DNA from: Oleiagrimonas sp963821885
Lineage (GTDB): Bacteria > Pseudomonadota > Gammaproteobacteria > Xanthomonadales > Rhodanobacteraceae
Assembly: GCA_963821885.1 (NCBI GenBank)
Contig: CAWGFN010000001.1
Location: 372,001 to 436,000, forward strand
DNA: 64,000 nt
Direction of reading: 5' to 3'
Part shown: in pieces, positions 1 through 7,264 of the stretch
Layout of the letters: each line of letters opens with the position of its first letter
Position numbering within the stretch: the stretch's first letter is position 1
The notes under the pieces: generated by a model
The model's database searches: none
Told to the model about the DNA's origin: nothing
What the model saw: only the letters and a program-made list of their open reading frames with translations
Program-made: the position numbers and the translations under genes

Positions 1-811
1 GCACGCGCTCCAGCGCGCCGGAGGCCATCGCCGGGGCCGCGATCCACTCGGGCAACAAGGCCACGCCACGGCCGGCGATGGCGGCCGACATCAACACCGG
101 GAACTCGCCGCAGATCAGGCGCGCCTGCATCGGTACGTCCACGCTGGCGCCCTCGCCATCGATCATGGTCCACACCTGGGGCGCGTCATGCTCGTACTGC
201 GACAGTGCCGGCAGTTTCGCCATCGCCTGCGGCTCCGCCGGCCGGCCCAATGCATCCAGCAGCCGGGGGCTGGCCACCGGCAGCAAGCGGCCCACGCCGA
301 AGCGGCGCATCACCAGGGTGGCGTCGGCATCCAGGCGCGAGCGCACGCGGATGGCGATGTCCACGCCCTCGCCGATCAGGTCGACGCGGCGGTTGGTCGA
401 CTCCAGGCGCACCTGCAATTTCGGGTACCGCTCCAGGAATTCGGGCAACAGTCGCGCCATCACCGTCTGCGACAGCGAGATCGGACAGGTCACGCGCACC
501 ACCCCGCGCGGCTCCGCGCGCAGGGCGTCGATGGCGTCCTGGGCGGCCCGCGCCTCCTCCAGCACGGCCTGGCAATGGGCATGGAAACGCTCGCCGACGT
601 CGGTCACCACGAAACGGCGCGTGGTCCGCTGCAGCAGGCGCACGCCGAGCCGTTCCTCCAGCTGCGATACCCGCTTGCTCAATCGCGACTTGGGGATGCC
701 GAGCGCCCGTCCGGCGGCGGAAAAACCGCCATGTTCGACCACGGCGGCAAAGAAATACAGGTCATTGAGATCCTGCAGGGCGCCGTCACGCATATCCATG
801 ATTGTTTCCAT
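1..811 (-). CDS. LysR-family transcriptional regulator (C-terminus beyond window)
   Basis: Encodes a LysR-type DNA-binding regulator; about 270 residues are visible and the C-terminal end lies outside the window. The N-terminal winged helix-turn-helix is clear (DLYFFAAVVEHGGFSAAG, then PKSRLSKRVSQLEERLG around residues 15-60), followed by the periplasmic-binding-protein-like effector domain of the family. It is transcribed away from the azoreductase gene at 902, the usual arrangement for a LysR protein controlling its divergent neighbour. The start is uncertain: the ATG at 811 has no obvious ribosome site, whereas an in-frame ATG at 799 has a weak GGA upstream. The effector cannot be read from sequence; a quinone or electrophile sensor is an inference from the neighbour. 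Confidence 0.9.
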   Translation of the reverse strand, partial: METIMDMRDGALQDLNDLYFFAAVVEHGGFSAAGRALGIPKSRLSKRVSQLEERLGVRLLQRTTRRFVVTDVGERFHAHCQAVLEEARAAQDAIDALRAEPRGVVRVTCPISLSQTVMARLLPEFLERYPKLQVRLESTNRRVDLIGEGVDIAIRVRSRLDADATLVMRRFGVGRLLPVASPRLLDALGRPAEPQAMAKLPALSQYEHDAPQVWTMIDGEGASVDVPMQARLICGEFPVLMSAAIAGRGVALLPEWIAAPAMASGALERV

Positions 812-815
812 TTAT

Positions 816-828
816 GAACATTTAGTTC
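816..828. promoter_or_regulatory. Candidate LysR operator in the azoR/lysR divergent region
   Basis: GAAC-ATTTA-GTTC is a short perfect inverted repeat in the only AT-rich part of the 90-bp gap between the divergent lysR and azoR genes. LysR proteins bind dyads of the T-N11-A kind in such gaps. It lies immediately upstream of the lysR start, so it could serve autorepression and azoR control together. The assignment rests on position and symmetry only. Confidence 0.35.
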
Positions 829-901
829 GTTTATGCCTACTTTCGGCACGATTGTCCACACAAGAGAATAGTCGCACCTTCACTCCCGCACGGACTCTGT
901 C

Positions 902-1483
902 ATGAACATCCTGCACCTTGATGCCAGCGCGACGGGCGACAACTCCGTCAGTCGCCAGCTCAGCGCCGACATCGTCGCCACCCTGCGCCGTCAGCACCCA
1001 CGGGCCACGGTGCGCTACCGCGATCTGGCCGCCGAGCCGATCCCGCACTGGCTGCCGGTGGCCGACAGCAGCCGCGAGCCGGACATTCTCGGGACCACCA
1101 TTCTCGACGAATTCCTCGCCGCCGACATCGTGGTCATCGGTGCCCCGATGTACAACTTCGGCGTGCCCACGCAACTGAAGGCCTGGATCGACCGCATCGC
1201 CGTGCCGGGCAAGGTCTTCCGCTACACCGAGCAAGGCCCCGAGGGCCTGGCCGGCGGCAAGCGCGTCATCGTGGCCTCCGCGCGCGGCGGCATCTACAGC
1301 GAGGGGCCCGCCGCGGCCATGGACTTCCAGGAAAACTACCTGCACGCCTTCTTCGGCTTCATCGGCATCGACACGGTCGAGGTGGTGCGCGCCGAGGGCG
1401 TCGCCATGGGCCCCGAGCAACGCCAGCGCGCCCTGGACGGGGCACGCCGAGTGATCGACGGGCTGGTTGCACGCGCAGCCTGA
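902..1483 (+). CDS. azoR: FMN-dependent NADH azoreductase / quinone reductase
   Basis: A 193-residue flavodoxin-fold oxidoreductase of the AzoR family. The family reduces quinones and azo compounds with NADH by two-electron steps in the cytoplasm and is thought to protect against thiol-reactive electrophiles. The start MNILHLDASATGDNSVSR matches the phosphate-binding first loop of the family, and APMYNFGVPTQLKAWID (from residue 81) is the characteristic FMN/dimer segment. Length equals the family norm of about 200. It is divergent from a LysR gene, a common pairing. A GC-rich hairpin follows the stop codon, so it is probably monocistronic. Confidence 0.95.
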   Translation: MNILHLDASATGDNSVSRQLSADIVATLRRQHPRATVRYRDLAAEPIPHWLPVADSSREPDILGTTILDEFLAADIVVIGAPMYNFGVPTQLKAWIDRIAVPGKVFRYTEQGPEGLAGGKRVIVASARGGIYSEGPAAAMDFQENYLHAFFGFIGIDTVEVVRAEGVAMGPEQRQRALDGARRVIDGLVARAA

Positions 1484-1509
1484 GGCGCGATCCGCATGCC
1501 GCAACGACG

Positions 1510-1537
1510 CGCGCCGCCGGACTTCTCCGGCGGCGCG
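1510..1537 (+). terminator. Hairpin terminator after azoR
   Basis: Perfect 11-bp arms CGCGCCGCCGG / CCGGCGGCGCG around a 6-nt loop, 27 bp past the azoR stop. The T tract behind it is poor (TTGCGTTT), so efficiency is uncertain. Confidence 0.6.
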
Positions 1538-1632
1538 TTGCGTTTGCGACGTGCCGGCCATGAGTCACATGGCGGGCGAATGCACGCGGGCACATAATGG
1601 ACGGCGATGTTTCCACACGGAGAGGAAGCGAC

Positions 1633-3708
1633 ATGAAACGCCTGATGCTCATCCTGCTCGTTCTGCTGCTGGTCGCCGGCTCCGGCGCCGCCATGGCCGA
1701 CGAGGGCATGTGGACGCTGGATCATCTGCCGGTCAAGCAGATGCAGCAGAAATACGGATTCACCCCCAGCCCGGAATGGGTCGACCACGTGCAGCACGCC
1801 GCGCTGCGCCTGGCCGGTGGCTGCTCGGGCTCGTTCGTGTCCGCCAACGGCCTGGTGATGACCAATCACCACTGCGCCAACAGCTGCCTGTCGCAGCTCT
1901 CGGACAAGAACCACAACTACATGCAGGACGGGTTCATGTCCAAGGACGACAAGAACGAACCCAAGTGCCCCGAGATCGAGCTCAACCAGCTCGAATCGAT
2001 CACCGATGTCACCGCCCGCGTCAACGCGGCCACCGCCGGCAAGGACGGCGCCGCGCGCATCAAGGCGCAGCGTGCCGCCGACAGCGCCATAGAGAAGGCA
2101 TGCGTGGCCGGCAACCCCGACCACTGGCGCTGCGACGTGGTGACGCTGTACCACGGCGGCCGCTATGCGCTGTACAAGTACCGTCGCTACCAGGACGTGC
2201 GCCTGGTGTTCGCGCCGGAGCAGTCCATCGCCTTCTTCGGCGGCGATCCGGACAACTTCAACTTCCCGCGCTACGACCTGGATGTGACCTTCCTGCGCGC
2301 CTACGTCGACGGCAAGCCGGCCCACACGCCGCAGTTCTTCAAGTTCGACCCGGCTGGACCGAAGGCCGGCGAGCTGACCTTCGTGGTCGGCAATCCGGGC
2401 TCGACCCAGCGCGAGACCCCGTGGATCTCGCTGGAATACATGCGCAACCAGATCCTGATCCCCTACCTGGCCTACCTGTCCGAGGAACGCGGGCTGCTCT
2501 GGCAGTACAGCCGCATGGGCAAGCAGCAGGCCAAGGAGGCCCAGGATGCCCTGTTCGGCATCGACAATTCGCTGAAGGTGTTCAAGGGCTGGCTGCTGAC
2601 GCTCAACAACGACAAGTTCGCGGCCGGGAAGAAACACCAGGACGCGACGTTGCGTGACTGGATCGACGCCAGCCCGGCGCGCGTGAAGAAGTACGGCCAC
2701 CCCTGGGAGATGCTGGCCAAGGCACAAGAACGCGGTGCTCAGCTGCGCCAGCGCTACGCCATGATCACCCGCGGCCAGGGCTTCGGCAGCCAGCTGTTCG
2801 GCTATGCGCGCACGCTGGTGCACGGCGCCGAGCAGCGCACCAAGCCCGACGCGGAGCGCCTGCCGGCCTATCGCGATGCCAACCTGCCGGCCCTGCTGCA
2901 GCGCCTGGAGGCGAAGACGCCGTACTACAGCAAGTACGACGAGACGCACCTGGCCTGGACGCTGGAGAAGATGCGCCAGGCCCTGGGCGCGGACGATCCG
3001 TTCGTGCACGAGGTGCTGGGCAGGAAGTCGCCCAACGAACTGGCGAAGGAACTGGTCGACGGCAGCAAGCTTGCCGATCCGGCCGTGCGCAAGGCCCTGT
3101 GGAAGGGCGGCGAGAAGGCCGTCGAGGCCTCGCATGACCCGATGATCGTGCTGGCACGCAAGATCAACCCGGTCGCCGAGAAGCTGCGCAAGCAGTACGA
3201 GGCCGAGGTCGAGGCGCCCATGCGCAAGGCCGCCGAGGCCATCGCCCAGGCGCGCTTCGCGCGTGACGGCGCCACCGGCTATCCGGACGCCACCTTCACG
3301 CTGCGGCTGAGCTACGGCACGGTCAAGGGCTGGATGGAGAAGGGCCAGATGGTGCCGCCGTTCACCGACTTCGCCGGCCTGTACCGTCGCGCCACCGGCG
3401 CCGATCCGTTCAAGCTGCCCGGGAGCTGGATCGAGGCCAAGCCGTCGCTGGACATGTCCACGAAGATGGATTTCGTCACCGACAACGACATCATCGGCGG
3501 CAATTCCGGCAGCGCCGTGATCAACCGCGAAGGCCACGCCGTGGGCCTGATCTTCGACGGCAACATCCACTCGCTGGGCGGCAACTTCACCTTTGACGAC
3601 AGCGTCAACCGCGCCGTCGCCGTGGACACCGCCGCCCTCGACCAGGCCCTGCGCAAGGTCTATCACCAGACCCGCCTGGCCGAGGAGCTGGAGAAGGGCC
3701 ACATGTAG
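1633..3708 (+). CDS. S46-family dipeptidyl peptidase (DPP7/DPP11 type), exported
   Basis: A 691-residue serine dipeptidyl aminopeptidase of MEROPS family S46, which removes N-terminal dipeptides from peptides in the periplasm. The start at 1633 has a GAGAGGAAG ribosome site and begins a clear signal peptide (MKRLMLILLVLLLVAGSGAAMA). The chymotrypsin-like triad can be read: His80 in TNHHC, probable Asp217 in PRYDLD (Asp207 is the alternative), and Ser625 in GGNSGSA. The segment after the serine (FDGNIHSLGGNF) carries Gly where DPP11 enzymes carry the Arg that selects Asp/Glu, suggesting the DPP7-like hydrophobic specificity; this is inference. The family is restricted to bacteria, mainly Bacteroidetes and Xanthomonadales. 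It stands alone, closed by a hairpin. Confidence 0.93.
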   Translation: MKRLMLILLVLLLVAGSGAAMADEGMWTLDHLPVKQMQQKYGFTPSPEWVDHVQHAALRLAGGCSGSFVSANGLVMTNHHCANSCLSQLSDKNHNYMQDGFMSKDDKNEPKCPEIELNQLESITDVTARVNAATAGKDGAARIKAQRAADSAIEKACVAGNPDHWRCDVVTLYHGGRYALYKYRRYQDVRLVFAPEQSIAFFGGDPDNFNFPRYDLDVTFLRAYVDGKPAHTPQFFKFDPAGPKAGELTFVVGNPGSTQRETPWISLEYMRNQILIPYLAYLSEERGLLWQYSRMGKQQAKEAQDALFGIDNSLKVFKGWLLTLNNDKFAAGKKHQDATLRDWIDASPARVKKYGHPWEMLAKAQERGAQLRQRYAMITRGQGFGSQLFGYARTLVHGAEQRTKPDAERLPAYRDANLPALLQRLEAKTPYYSKYDETHLAWTLEKMRQALGADDPFVHEVLGRKSPNELAKELVDGSKLADPAVRKALWKGGEKAVEASHDPMIVLARKINPVAEKLRKQYEAEVEAPMRKAAEAIAQARFARDGATGYPDATFTLRLSYGTVKGWMEKGQMVPPFTDFAGLYRRATGADPFKLPGSWIEAKPSLDMSTKMDFVTDNDIIGGNSGSAVINREGHAVGLIFDGNIHSLGGNFTFDDSVNRAVAVDTAALDQALRKVYHQTRLAEELEKGHM

Positions 3709-3715
3709 GCCCCCT

Positions 3716-3745
3716 CGCCCGCCGCATGGCTTCGTGCGGCGGGCG
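3716..3745. terminator. Bidirectional hairpin between convergent genes
   Basis: Perfect 11-bp arms CGCCCGCCGCA / TGCGGCGGGCG with an 8-nt loop, centred between the stop codons of the S46 peptidase (+) and the PLD-like gene (-). It could end both transcripts. Confidence 0.6.
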
Positions 3746-3777
3746 CAGGACTTTCCAGGTCCACGCCCGCCGGTCGT

Positions 3778-5034
3778 CTAGTGGTTGCGCGGAGGCGTGT
3801 AGGTCCCGCCGGGATCGAGCCGGGTCACGTAGCGGCCGTTCCAGTCGTGGTCGAAGATGCCGGTCAGCGTGGTCGCGGCGCTGCGGCCGTGGGCGAACAC
3901 CGATGCATCCACCGTATCGTTGAAATAGCTCCAGCCCCAGTTGCCGGTGCCGATGTAGATGCGATCGTCGTCGGCCACCGCGTACTTGGCGTGCTCGACG
4001 CGCGCATAGGCGATGAAGCCCCGCGGCGCCGGCGGCACCGTGCTGAATTTCACCGTGATGTGCGGCAATACCGCCAGGCTCTTGAGGTAGGCCTGCATCG
4101 GCTCCTTCAGGGCCCAGTCGGCGACGATGATGCGCACGTCCACGCCGCGCGCGGCGGCATCGCGCAGCGCCGCGTCCACCGGCGCCCACCAGCCCTTGCC
4201 CCCGAATTCGCGGAGGGCGCTGAGCGTCATCACCTGCACGCGCAGGGTGTGCCGGCTGGACCGGATCAGGCGCACCAGCGCCGGCTGTTCGGCATCCAGG
4301 CCGTGCGGCAACATGGACGGCGGGCTGAAGGCCGGGAATGCGGTGATCTCGCCGCCGGCATTGTCATGCAGCAGCACCGGGGCCATCGCCGTCACCGGGG
4401 TGAAGGACAACGGCTGCGTCGCGCGCCGCTCAGCCGCCGGGAGGTCCGGATGGGCGGCCAGTGCCCACAGCTCGCCATAGGCCGCCTCGTACGTGCGCGC
4501 GAAACGCCGGTTGCGGATGCGCACGCCGATCTCGTGGATCTGCGTCAGCGCGCGCCAGTCCCAGTTCTGACTGCCGACGAACACGCTGCGCCCGTCCACG
4601 ACCATGTACTTGGCATGCAACACCCCGCCGGTCAGCCGCGGCATCGGCAGCACGCGTACCTCGATGTTGCGCACCTTGCGCAGGCGATCCACGCTGCCCT
4701 GGCTGTCCTTGAGGAAGATCTGCCCCACCAGCACCCGTACCTTCACGCCCGCCTCGGCGCGCGTGATCAGGGCCCGGATCACAGGCTCCAGCGCACCGTC
4801 CGGCGTGTTGGCGATATAGAACGCGGCAATATCGATGCGCTGCTTCGCCGCGTCGATCATCTTCAGCCAGACGCCCTGGGTCCGCGGCACGCCGGGCGCA
4901 CCATAATTGGTGCCCTGCGGCACGCTCTCGACGATCTGGAAATCGGCCGGTGGCCGTGACGGCGGCGCGGCCACGGCCATCGCCGTCACAGCGGCCAGCG
5001 CCGCGGCCCCGATCACCCTGCCCAGCTTGCTCAT
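3778..5034 (-). CDS. Exported phospholipase D-family protein with two HKD motifs
   Basis: A 418-residue PLD-superfamily protein. The start at 5034 is chosen because it begins a signal peptide (MSKLGRVIGAAALAAVTAMAVAA) and has a GGAGG site 10 nt upstream; an upstream in-frame ATG at 5064 has neither. Two complete HxKxxxxD motifs are present: HAKYMVVDG from His140 followed by GSQNWDWRAL, and HAKYAVADDD from His348 followed by GTGNWGWSYF. The N/W-rich sequence after each motif and the exported location resemble the PLD3/PLD4-type nuclease/phosphodiesterase branch more than cytoplasmic cardiolipin synthases. Substrate (lipid or nucleic acid) cannot be decided from sequence. It is convergent with the S46 peptidase and divergent from marR. 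Confidence 0.9.
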   Translation of the reverse strand: MSKLGRVIGAAALAAVTAMAVAAPPSRPPADFQIVESVPQGTNYGAPGVPRTQGVWLKMIDAAKQRIDIAAFYIANTPDGALEPVIRALITRAEAGVKVRVLVGQIFLKDSQGSVDRLRKVRNIEVRVLPMPRLTGGVLHAKYMVVDGRSVFVGSQNWDWRALTQIHEIGVRIRNRRFARTYEAAYGELWALAAHPDLPAAERRATQPLSFTPVTAMAPVLLHDNAGGEITAFPAFSPPSMLPHGLDAEQPALVRLIRSSRHTLRVQVMTLSALREFGGKGWWAPVDAALRDAAARGVDVRIIVADWALKEPMQAYLKSLAVLPHITVKFSTVPPAPRGFIAYARVEHAKYAVADDDRIYIGTGNWGWSYFNDTVDASVFAHGRSAATTLTGIFDHDWNGRYVTRLDPGGTYTPPRNH

Positions 5035-5134
5035 GTGTCCTGCCTCCCTGCCCTGGATTGCCACGGGCGATGCCCTGCGTGTCGAGGCTGCATTATTCCA
5101 CCTCCATCGTTCGAACCGGGTTTACGGTGTTTTA

Positions 5135-5170
5135 GTCAATTATATTGACATTAAATAAGATTGACTTATT
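5135..5170 (+). promoter_or_regulatory. Two palindromes, probable MarR operators over the marR promoter
   Basis: GTCAAT-TAT-ATTGAC (5135-5149) and AATAAG-ATTGA-CTTATT (5154-5170) are two perfect 6-bp dyads, the second ending exactly at the ATG at 5171. The stretch is strikingly AT-rich within a GC-rich window. A consensus-like -35 TTGACA (5146-5151) lies inside the first dyad, so a bound MarR dimer would cover the promoter. Autorepression is the usual MarR behaviour; no binding evidence exists here. Confidence 0.6.
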
Positions 5171-5671
5171 ATGTCCGCCATGGACACAAACACACCCTGG
5201 TACAAGGACATCGTGCTGCCCGGCCTCCTGCGCCACGCCCGCACGACCTACGGCTCGGCCATGCGCCGCGCACTCGATGCCGCCGGCTACGGTGACATCC
5301 CCGCCAACGGCCTGTACGTGATCGGCGGACTGGCCATGGACATCGATGGCGACGGCGCCACGCTCGGCGACCTGGTCCGGCAGCTGCGGGTCAGCAAGCA
5401 GGCCGCCAGCCAGCTGGTGGACACCCTGGTGTTGCGCGGCTACCTGGAACGCGGCATCGACAGCGACGACCGGCGCAAGCGCCCCGTGACGCTGACCGAA
5501 CGCGGTCGACACGCAGCGCAAATACAGGCCCGGGCCCGCGACGCCATCGACGCGCGGCTCCTGGAACGGGTCGGCGCCGAGGCGATCGCCCACACGCGCC
5601 GCACCCTTGCGGCCCTCATCGAACTGCGCCGCGAGGACGCCGCCGCCCGCGAAGCGGAGGACGACGCATGA
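5171..5671 (+). CDS. MarR-family winged-helix regulator
   Basis: A 166-residue MarR-type dimeric regulator. The winged helix is recognisable (LGDLVRQLRVSKQAASQLVDTLVLRGYLER, then the wing DSDDRRKRPVTLTERG) at residues 64-118. Two starts are possible: ATG 5171, which has no ribosome site and abuts a palindrome, and ATG 5180 (MDTNTPWYKD). If the TTGACA at 5146 is the -35 box, the transcript would begin near or inside the codons, so leaderless translation or the later start should be considered. Its stop overlaps the next gene by 4 nt, so it is translationally coupled to two VOC-superfamily proteins, a layout typical of ligand-sensing resistance or detoxification operons. Confidence 0.88.
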   Translation: MSAMDTNTPWYKDIVLPGLLRHARTTYGSAMRRALDAAGYGDIPANGLYVIGGLAMDIDGDGATLGDLVRQLRVSKQAASQLVDTLVLRGYLERGIDSDDRRKRPVTLTERGRHAAQIQARARDAIDARLLERVGAEAIAHTRRTLAALIELRREDAAAREAEDDA

Positions 5672-6045
5672 CCATGGAGACGGTCGAGATCAAGGCTTTC
5701 GTCCCGGCTGGGGATTTCGAACGCAGCCTGTCGTTCTACCGTGATCTCGGCTTCGACGTCCCGTGGTCGTCCGACGACCTGGCCTACCTGCACGCCGGCC
5801 ACTGCAGTTTCCTGCTGCAGAAATTCCTCGTGCAGGCCCACGCGCACAACTTCATGATGCACCTGTTGGTGGAGGACGTGGCATCGTGGTGGCGGCACGT
5901 GCAGGACCAGCGGCTGGTCGAACGCTACGGCGTGCGCGCCGAAGCGCCCGCCGATCGCCCCTGGGGCATCCGCGATTTCATCCTCGTCGACCCCAGCGGC
6001 GTGCTGTGGCGCATCGGCACCAACCTGCCCGGAGCCAGGACATGA
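5668..6045 (+). CDS. VOC-superfamily protein (glyoxalase/bleomycin-resistance fold)
   Basis: A 125-residue single-domain vicinal-oxygen-chelate protein. It shows the paired beta-alpha-beta-beta-beta layout: AFVPAGDFERSLSFYRDLGF at the start and WGIRDFILVDPSGVLWRIG at the end. It overlaps marR and the next VOC gene by 4 nt on each side, so the three are one coupled operon. In this family such proteins either bind and sequester antibiotics as dimers or isomerise/cleave small molecules. The metal-ligand pattern is not obvious enough to choose, and no substrate is inferred. Confidence 0.85.
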   Translation: MTMETVEIKAFVPAGDFERSLSFYRDLGFDVPWSSDDLAYLHAGHCSFLLQKFLVQAHAHNFMMHLLVEDVASWWRHVQDQRLVERYGVRAEAPADRPWGIRDFILVDPSGVLWRIGTNLPGART

Positions 6046-6425
6046 GGACCGCAACCACTTTTGAATCGGTCTCGCCGATCCTCGCCGTGCAGGATCTGCC
6101 GCAGGCGCTGGCCTACTATCGCGACGTCCTGGGCTTCGACATCGCCTGGACCTGGGGCGAACCCGCCACCCTGGCCGCCGTCTGCCGCGATCGCGTGGAG
6201 ATCACCCTCGCCCGCCGCACGACCGAACATGCCCTGGGGCCGTCGCACCTTTACCTGCGCATGACCGGCATCGATGACTACCATGCTCGCCTGCAGCAAG
6301 ACGGCGCGCGGATCACCGTGTCGATCGACAACCGGGCCTATGGATTGCGGGATTTCCGGGTCGTGGACCCGGACGGCAACATACTGGATTTCGGGCAAGC
6401 CGTCGGCGGCACCGAGCACGGCTAG
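6042..6425 (+). CDS. VOC-superfamily protein, second copy
   Basis: A 127-residue VOC-fold protein (SPILAVQDLPQALAYYRDVLGFDIAWTWGEP near the start in two parts; YGLRDFRVVDPDGNILDFG at the end). The C-terminal DPDGN...F segment with a Glu/Asp-rich neighbourhood is typical of glyoxalase-like proteins annotated as bleomycin resistance. It starts inside the stop codon of the preceding VOC gene (ATGA overlap). The two VOC proteins are divergent from each other rather than recent duplicates, so they may form a heterodimer or act on different compounds. The stop is only 1 bp from the 3' end of the oppositely oriented tRNA-Ser gene. Confidence 0.85.
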   Translation: MRTATTFESVSPILAVQDLPQALAYYRDVLGFDIAWTWGEPATLAAVCRDRVEITLARRTTEHALGPSHLYLRMTGIDDYHARLQQDGARITVSIDNRAYGLRDFRVVDPDGNILDFGQAVGGTEHG

Positions 6426-6426
6426 A

Positions 6427-6516
6427 TGGCGGTGAGGGTGGGATTCGAACCCACGGTAGTATCGCTACTACGCCGGTTTTCAAGACCGGTGCCTTAAACC
6501 GCTCGGCCACCTCACC
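6427..6516 (-). tRNA. serT: tRNA-Ser (anticodon UGA)
   Basis: A complete 90-nt class II tRNA with encoded CCA. Acceptor arms GGTGAGG / CCTCACC pair fully; the D arm (GGCCGAGCGGTT), anticodon stem CCGGT/ACCGG with loop CTTGAAA (anticodon TGA), a long variable arm (GTAGTAGCGATACTAC) and the T arm (GGGTTCGAATCCC) are all present. It reads UCA and related serine codons. It is encoded close to serS but is separated from it by an array of partial copies of itself. Confidence 0.97.
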
Positions 6517-6642
6517 GTATTCGCTTGTCCCGACAAGGCGCGCATTGCGCGCCCCTACGCCGGTTTGACTCCGGGCATCCTGCCCTGCGCCCTTCGGGCC
6601 ATCGGCTTGCGCCGATGTTCGCTTCGGCATCCTGCCTCCGCG

Positions 6643-6679
6643 TCAAGACCGGTGCCTTAAACCGCTCGGCCACCTCACC
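6643..6679 (-). pseudogene. tRNA-Ser 5' half, copy 1
   Basis: 37 nt identical to positions 1 to 36/37 of the intact tRNA-Ser (acceptor 5' strand, D arm, 5' anticodon stem and anticodon TGA). It lacks the variable arm, T arm and acceptor 3' strand, so it cannot fold into a tRNA. The same CAAGCGAATAC 5' flank as the intact gene is present. Confidence 0.9.
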
Positions 6680-6804
6680 GTATTCGCTTGTACCGACAAG
6701 GCGCGCGATGCGCGCCCTACGCCGGTTTGACTCCGGGCATCCTGCCCTGCGCCCTTCGGGCCATCGGCTTGCGCCGATGTTCGCTTCGGCATCCTGCCTC
6801 CGCG

Positions 6805-6841
6805 TCAAGACCGGTGCCTTAAACCGCTCGGCCACCTCACC
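6805..6841 (-). pseudogene. tRNA-Ser 5' half, copy 2
   Basis: Same 37-nt segment, one repeat unit (162 bp) further from the intact gene, with the same flanks on both sides. Confidence 0.9.
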
Positions 6842-6966
6842 GTATTCGCTTGTACCGACAAGGCGCGCGATGCGCGCCCTACGCCGGTTTGACTCCGGGC
6901 ATCCTGCCCTGCGCCCTTCGGGCCATCGGCTTGCGCCGATGTTCGCTTCGGCATCCTGCCTCCGCG

Positions 6967-7003
6967 TCAAGACCGGTGCCTTAAACCGCTCGGCCACCTC
7001 ACC
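6967..7003 (-). pseudogene. tRNA-Ser 5' half, copy 3
   Basis: Third copy of the 37-nt tRNA-Ser 5' segment; it is the outermost copy and the first that minus-strand transcription would meet. Beyond it only 20 nt of the 76-nt insert remain before the array ends. Confidence 0.9.
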
Positions 7004-7090
7004 GTATTCGCTTGCCCCGACAAGGCGCGCGATGCGCGCCCTACGCCGGTTTGACTCCGGGCATCCTGCCCTCCTCCTCCACATGACACT

Positions 7091-7208
7091 CCAGCCCCTC
7101 CCCCTGCGAGCAGGGGGAGGTTGGGAGGGGGTTGCATCCTACCTTGGCCACAAGCTGTCAGCACTCCGATGCAACCCCTCCTCGGTCCTCCCCTGCAAGC
7201 AGGGGAGG
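7091..7208. repeat. Paired CTCCCC-type hairpin repeats in inverted orientation
   Basis: Two members of one intergenic repeat family: CCTCCCCCTGC-GA-GCAGGGGGAGG (7097-7120) and CCTCCCCTGC-AA-GCAGGGGAGG (7187-7208). Their flanks also pair across about 30 bp (GGGGGTTGCATC near 7128 and GATGCAACCCC near 7168), so the whole block can form a large cruciform. It lies downstream of serS and may help end its transcript. Such short structured repeats behave like REP elements. Confidence 0.75.
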
Positions 7209-7264
7209 AGGCCTGATCCGCACTTCAATGGAACGCGCAGACCGGATGCCACGTTGTCCGGAGC

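Larger units (their letters stand above)
6517..7072. repeat. Tandem 162-bp repeat built from tRNA-Ser segments
   Basis: Starting from the intact tRNA, the sequence repeats with a period of 163, 162, 162 bp (anchors at 6481, 6644, 6806, 6968) and breaks off at about 7072. On the minus strand each unit is: a spacer ending CAAGCGAATAC; the 37-nt 5' part of tRNA-Ser up to the anticodon; a 76-nt insert (6567-6642, 6729-6804, 6891-6966, partial 7053-7072); then 12 nt (AAACCGGCGTAG) that match the tRNA directly after the anticodon; then a GGCGCGCATCGCGCGCC palindrome instead of the rest of the tRNA. The insert carries short hairpins including ATCGGC-GCAA-GCCGAT. The copies are almost identical, implying recent amplification or gene conversion. 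The period is a multiple of three, which creates repetitive open frames on both strands that are not genes. Confidence 0.95.

Noticed and set aside
1336..3702. A 788-codon minus-strand frame opposite the S46 peptidase
   Set aside because: The plus-strand protein has a signal peptide and full catalytic triad; the other frame shows only compositional bias.
6567..6642. Group I intron in tRNA-Ser
   Set aside because: The insert is only 76 nt, lacks room for the P3-P9 core, and the tRNA 3' part is absent, so splicing could not give a mature tRNA.
6517..7072. CRISPR array
   Set aside because: The repeats are directly tandem with no unique spacers, the period is far too long, and no cas genes are present.
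7091..7208. T-box or other riboswitch for serS
   Set aside because: The structured block is downstream, not upstream, of serS, and there is no T-box core. It fits a repeat or terminator better.
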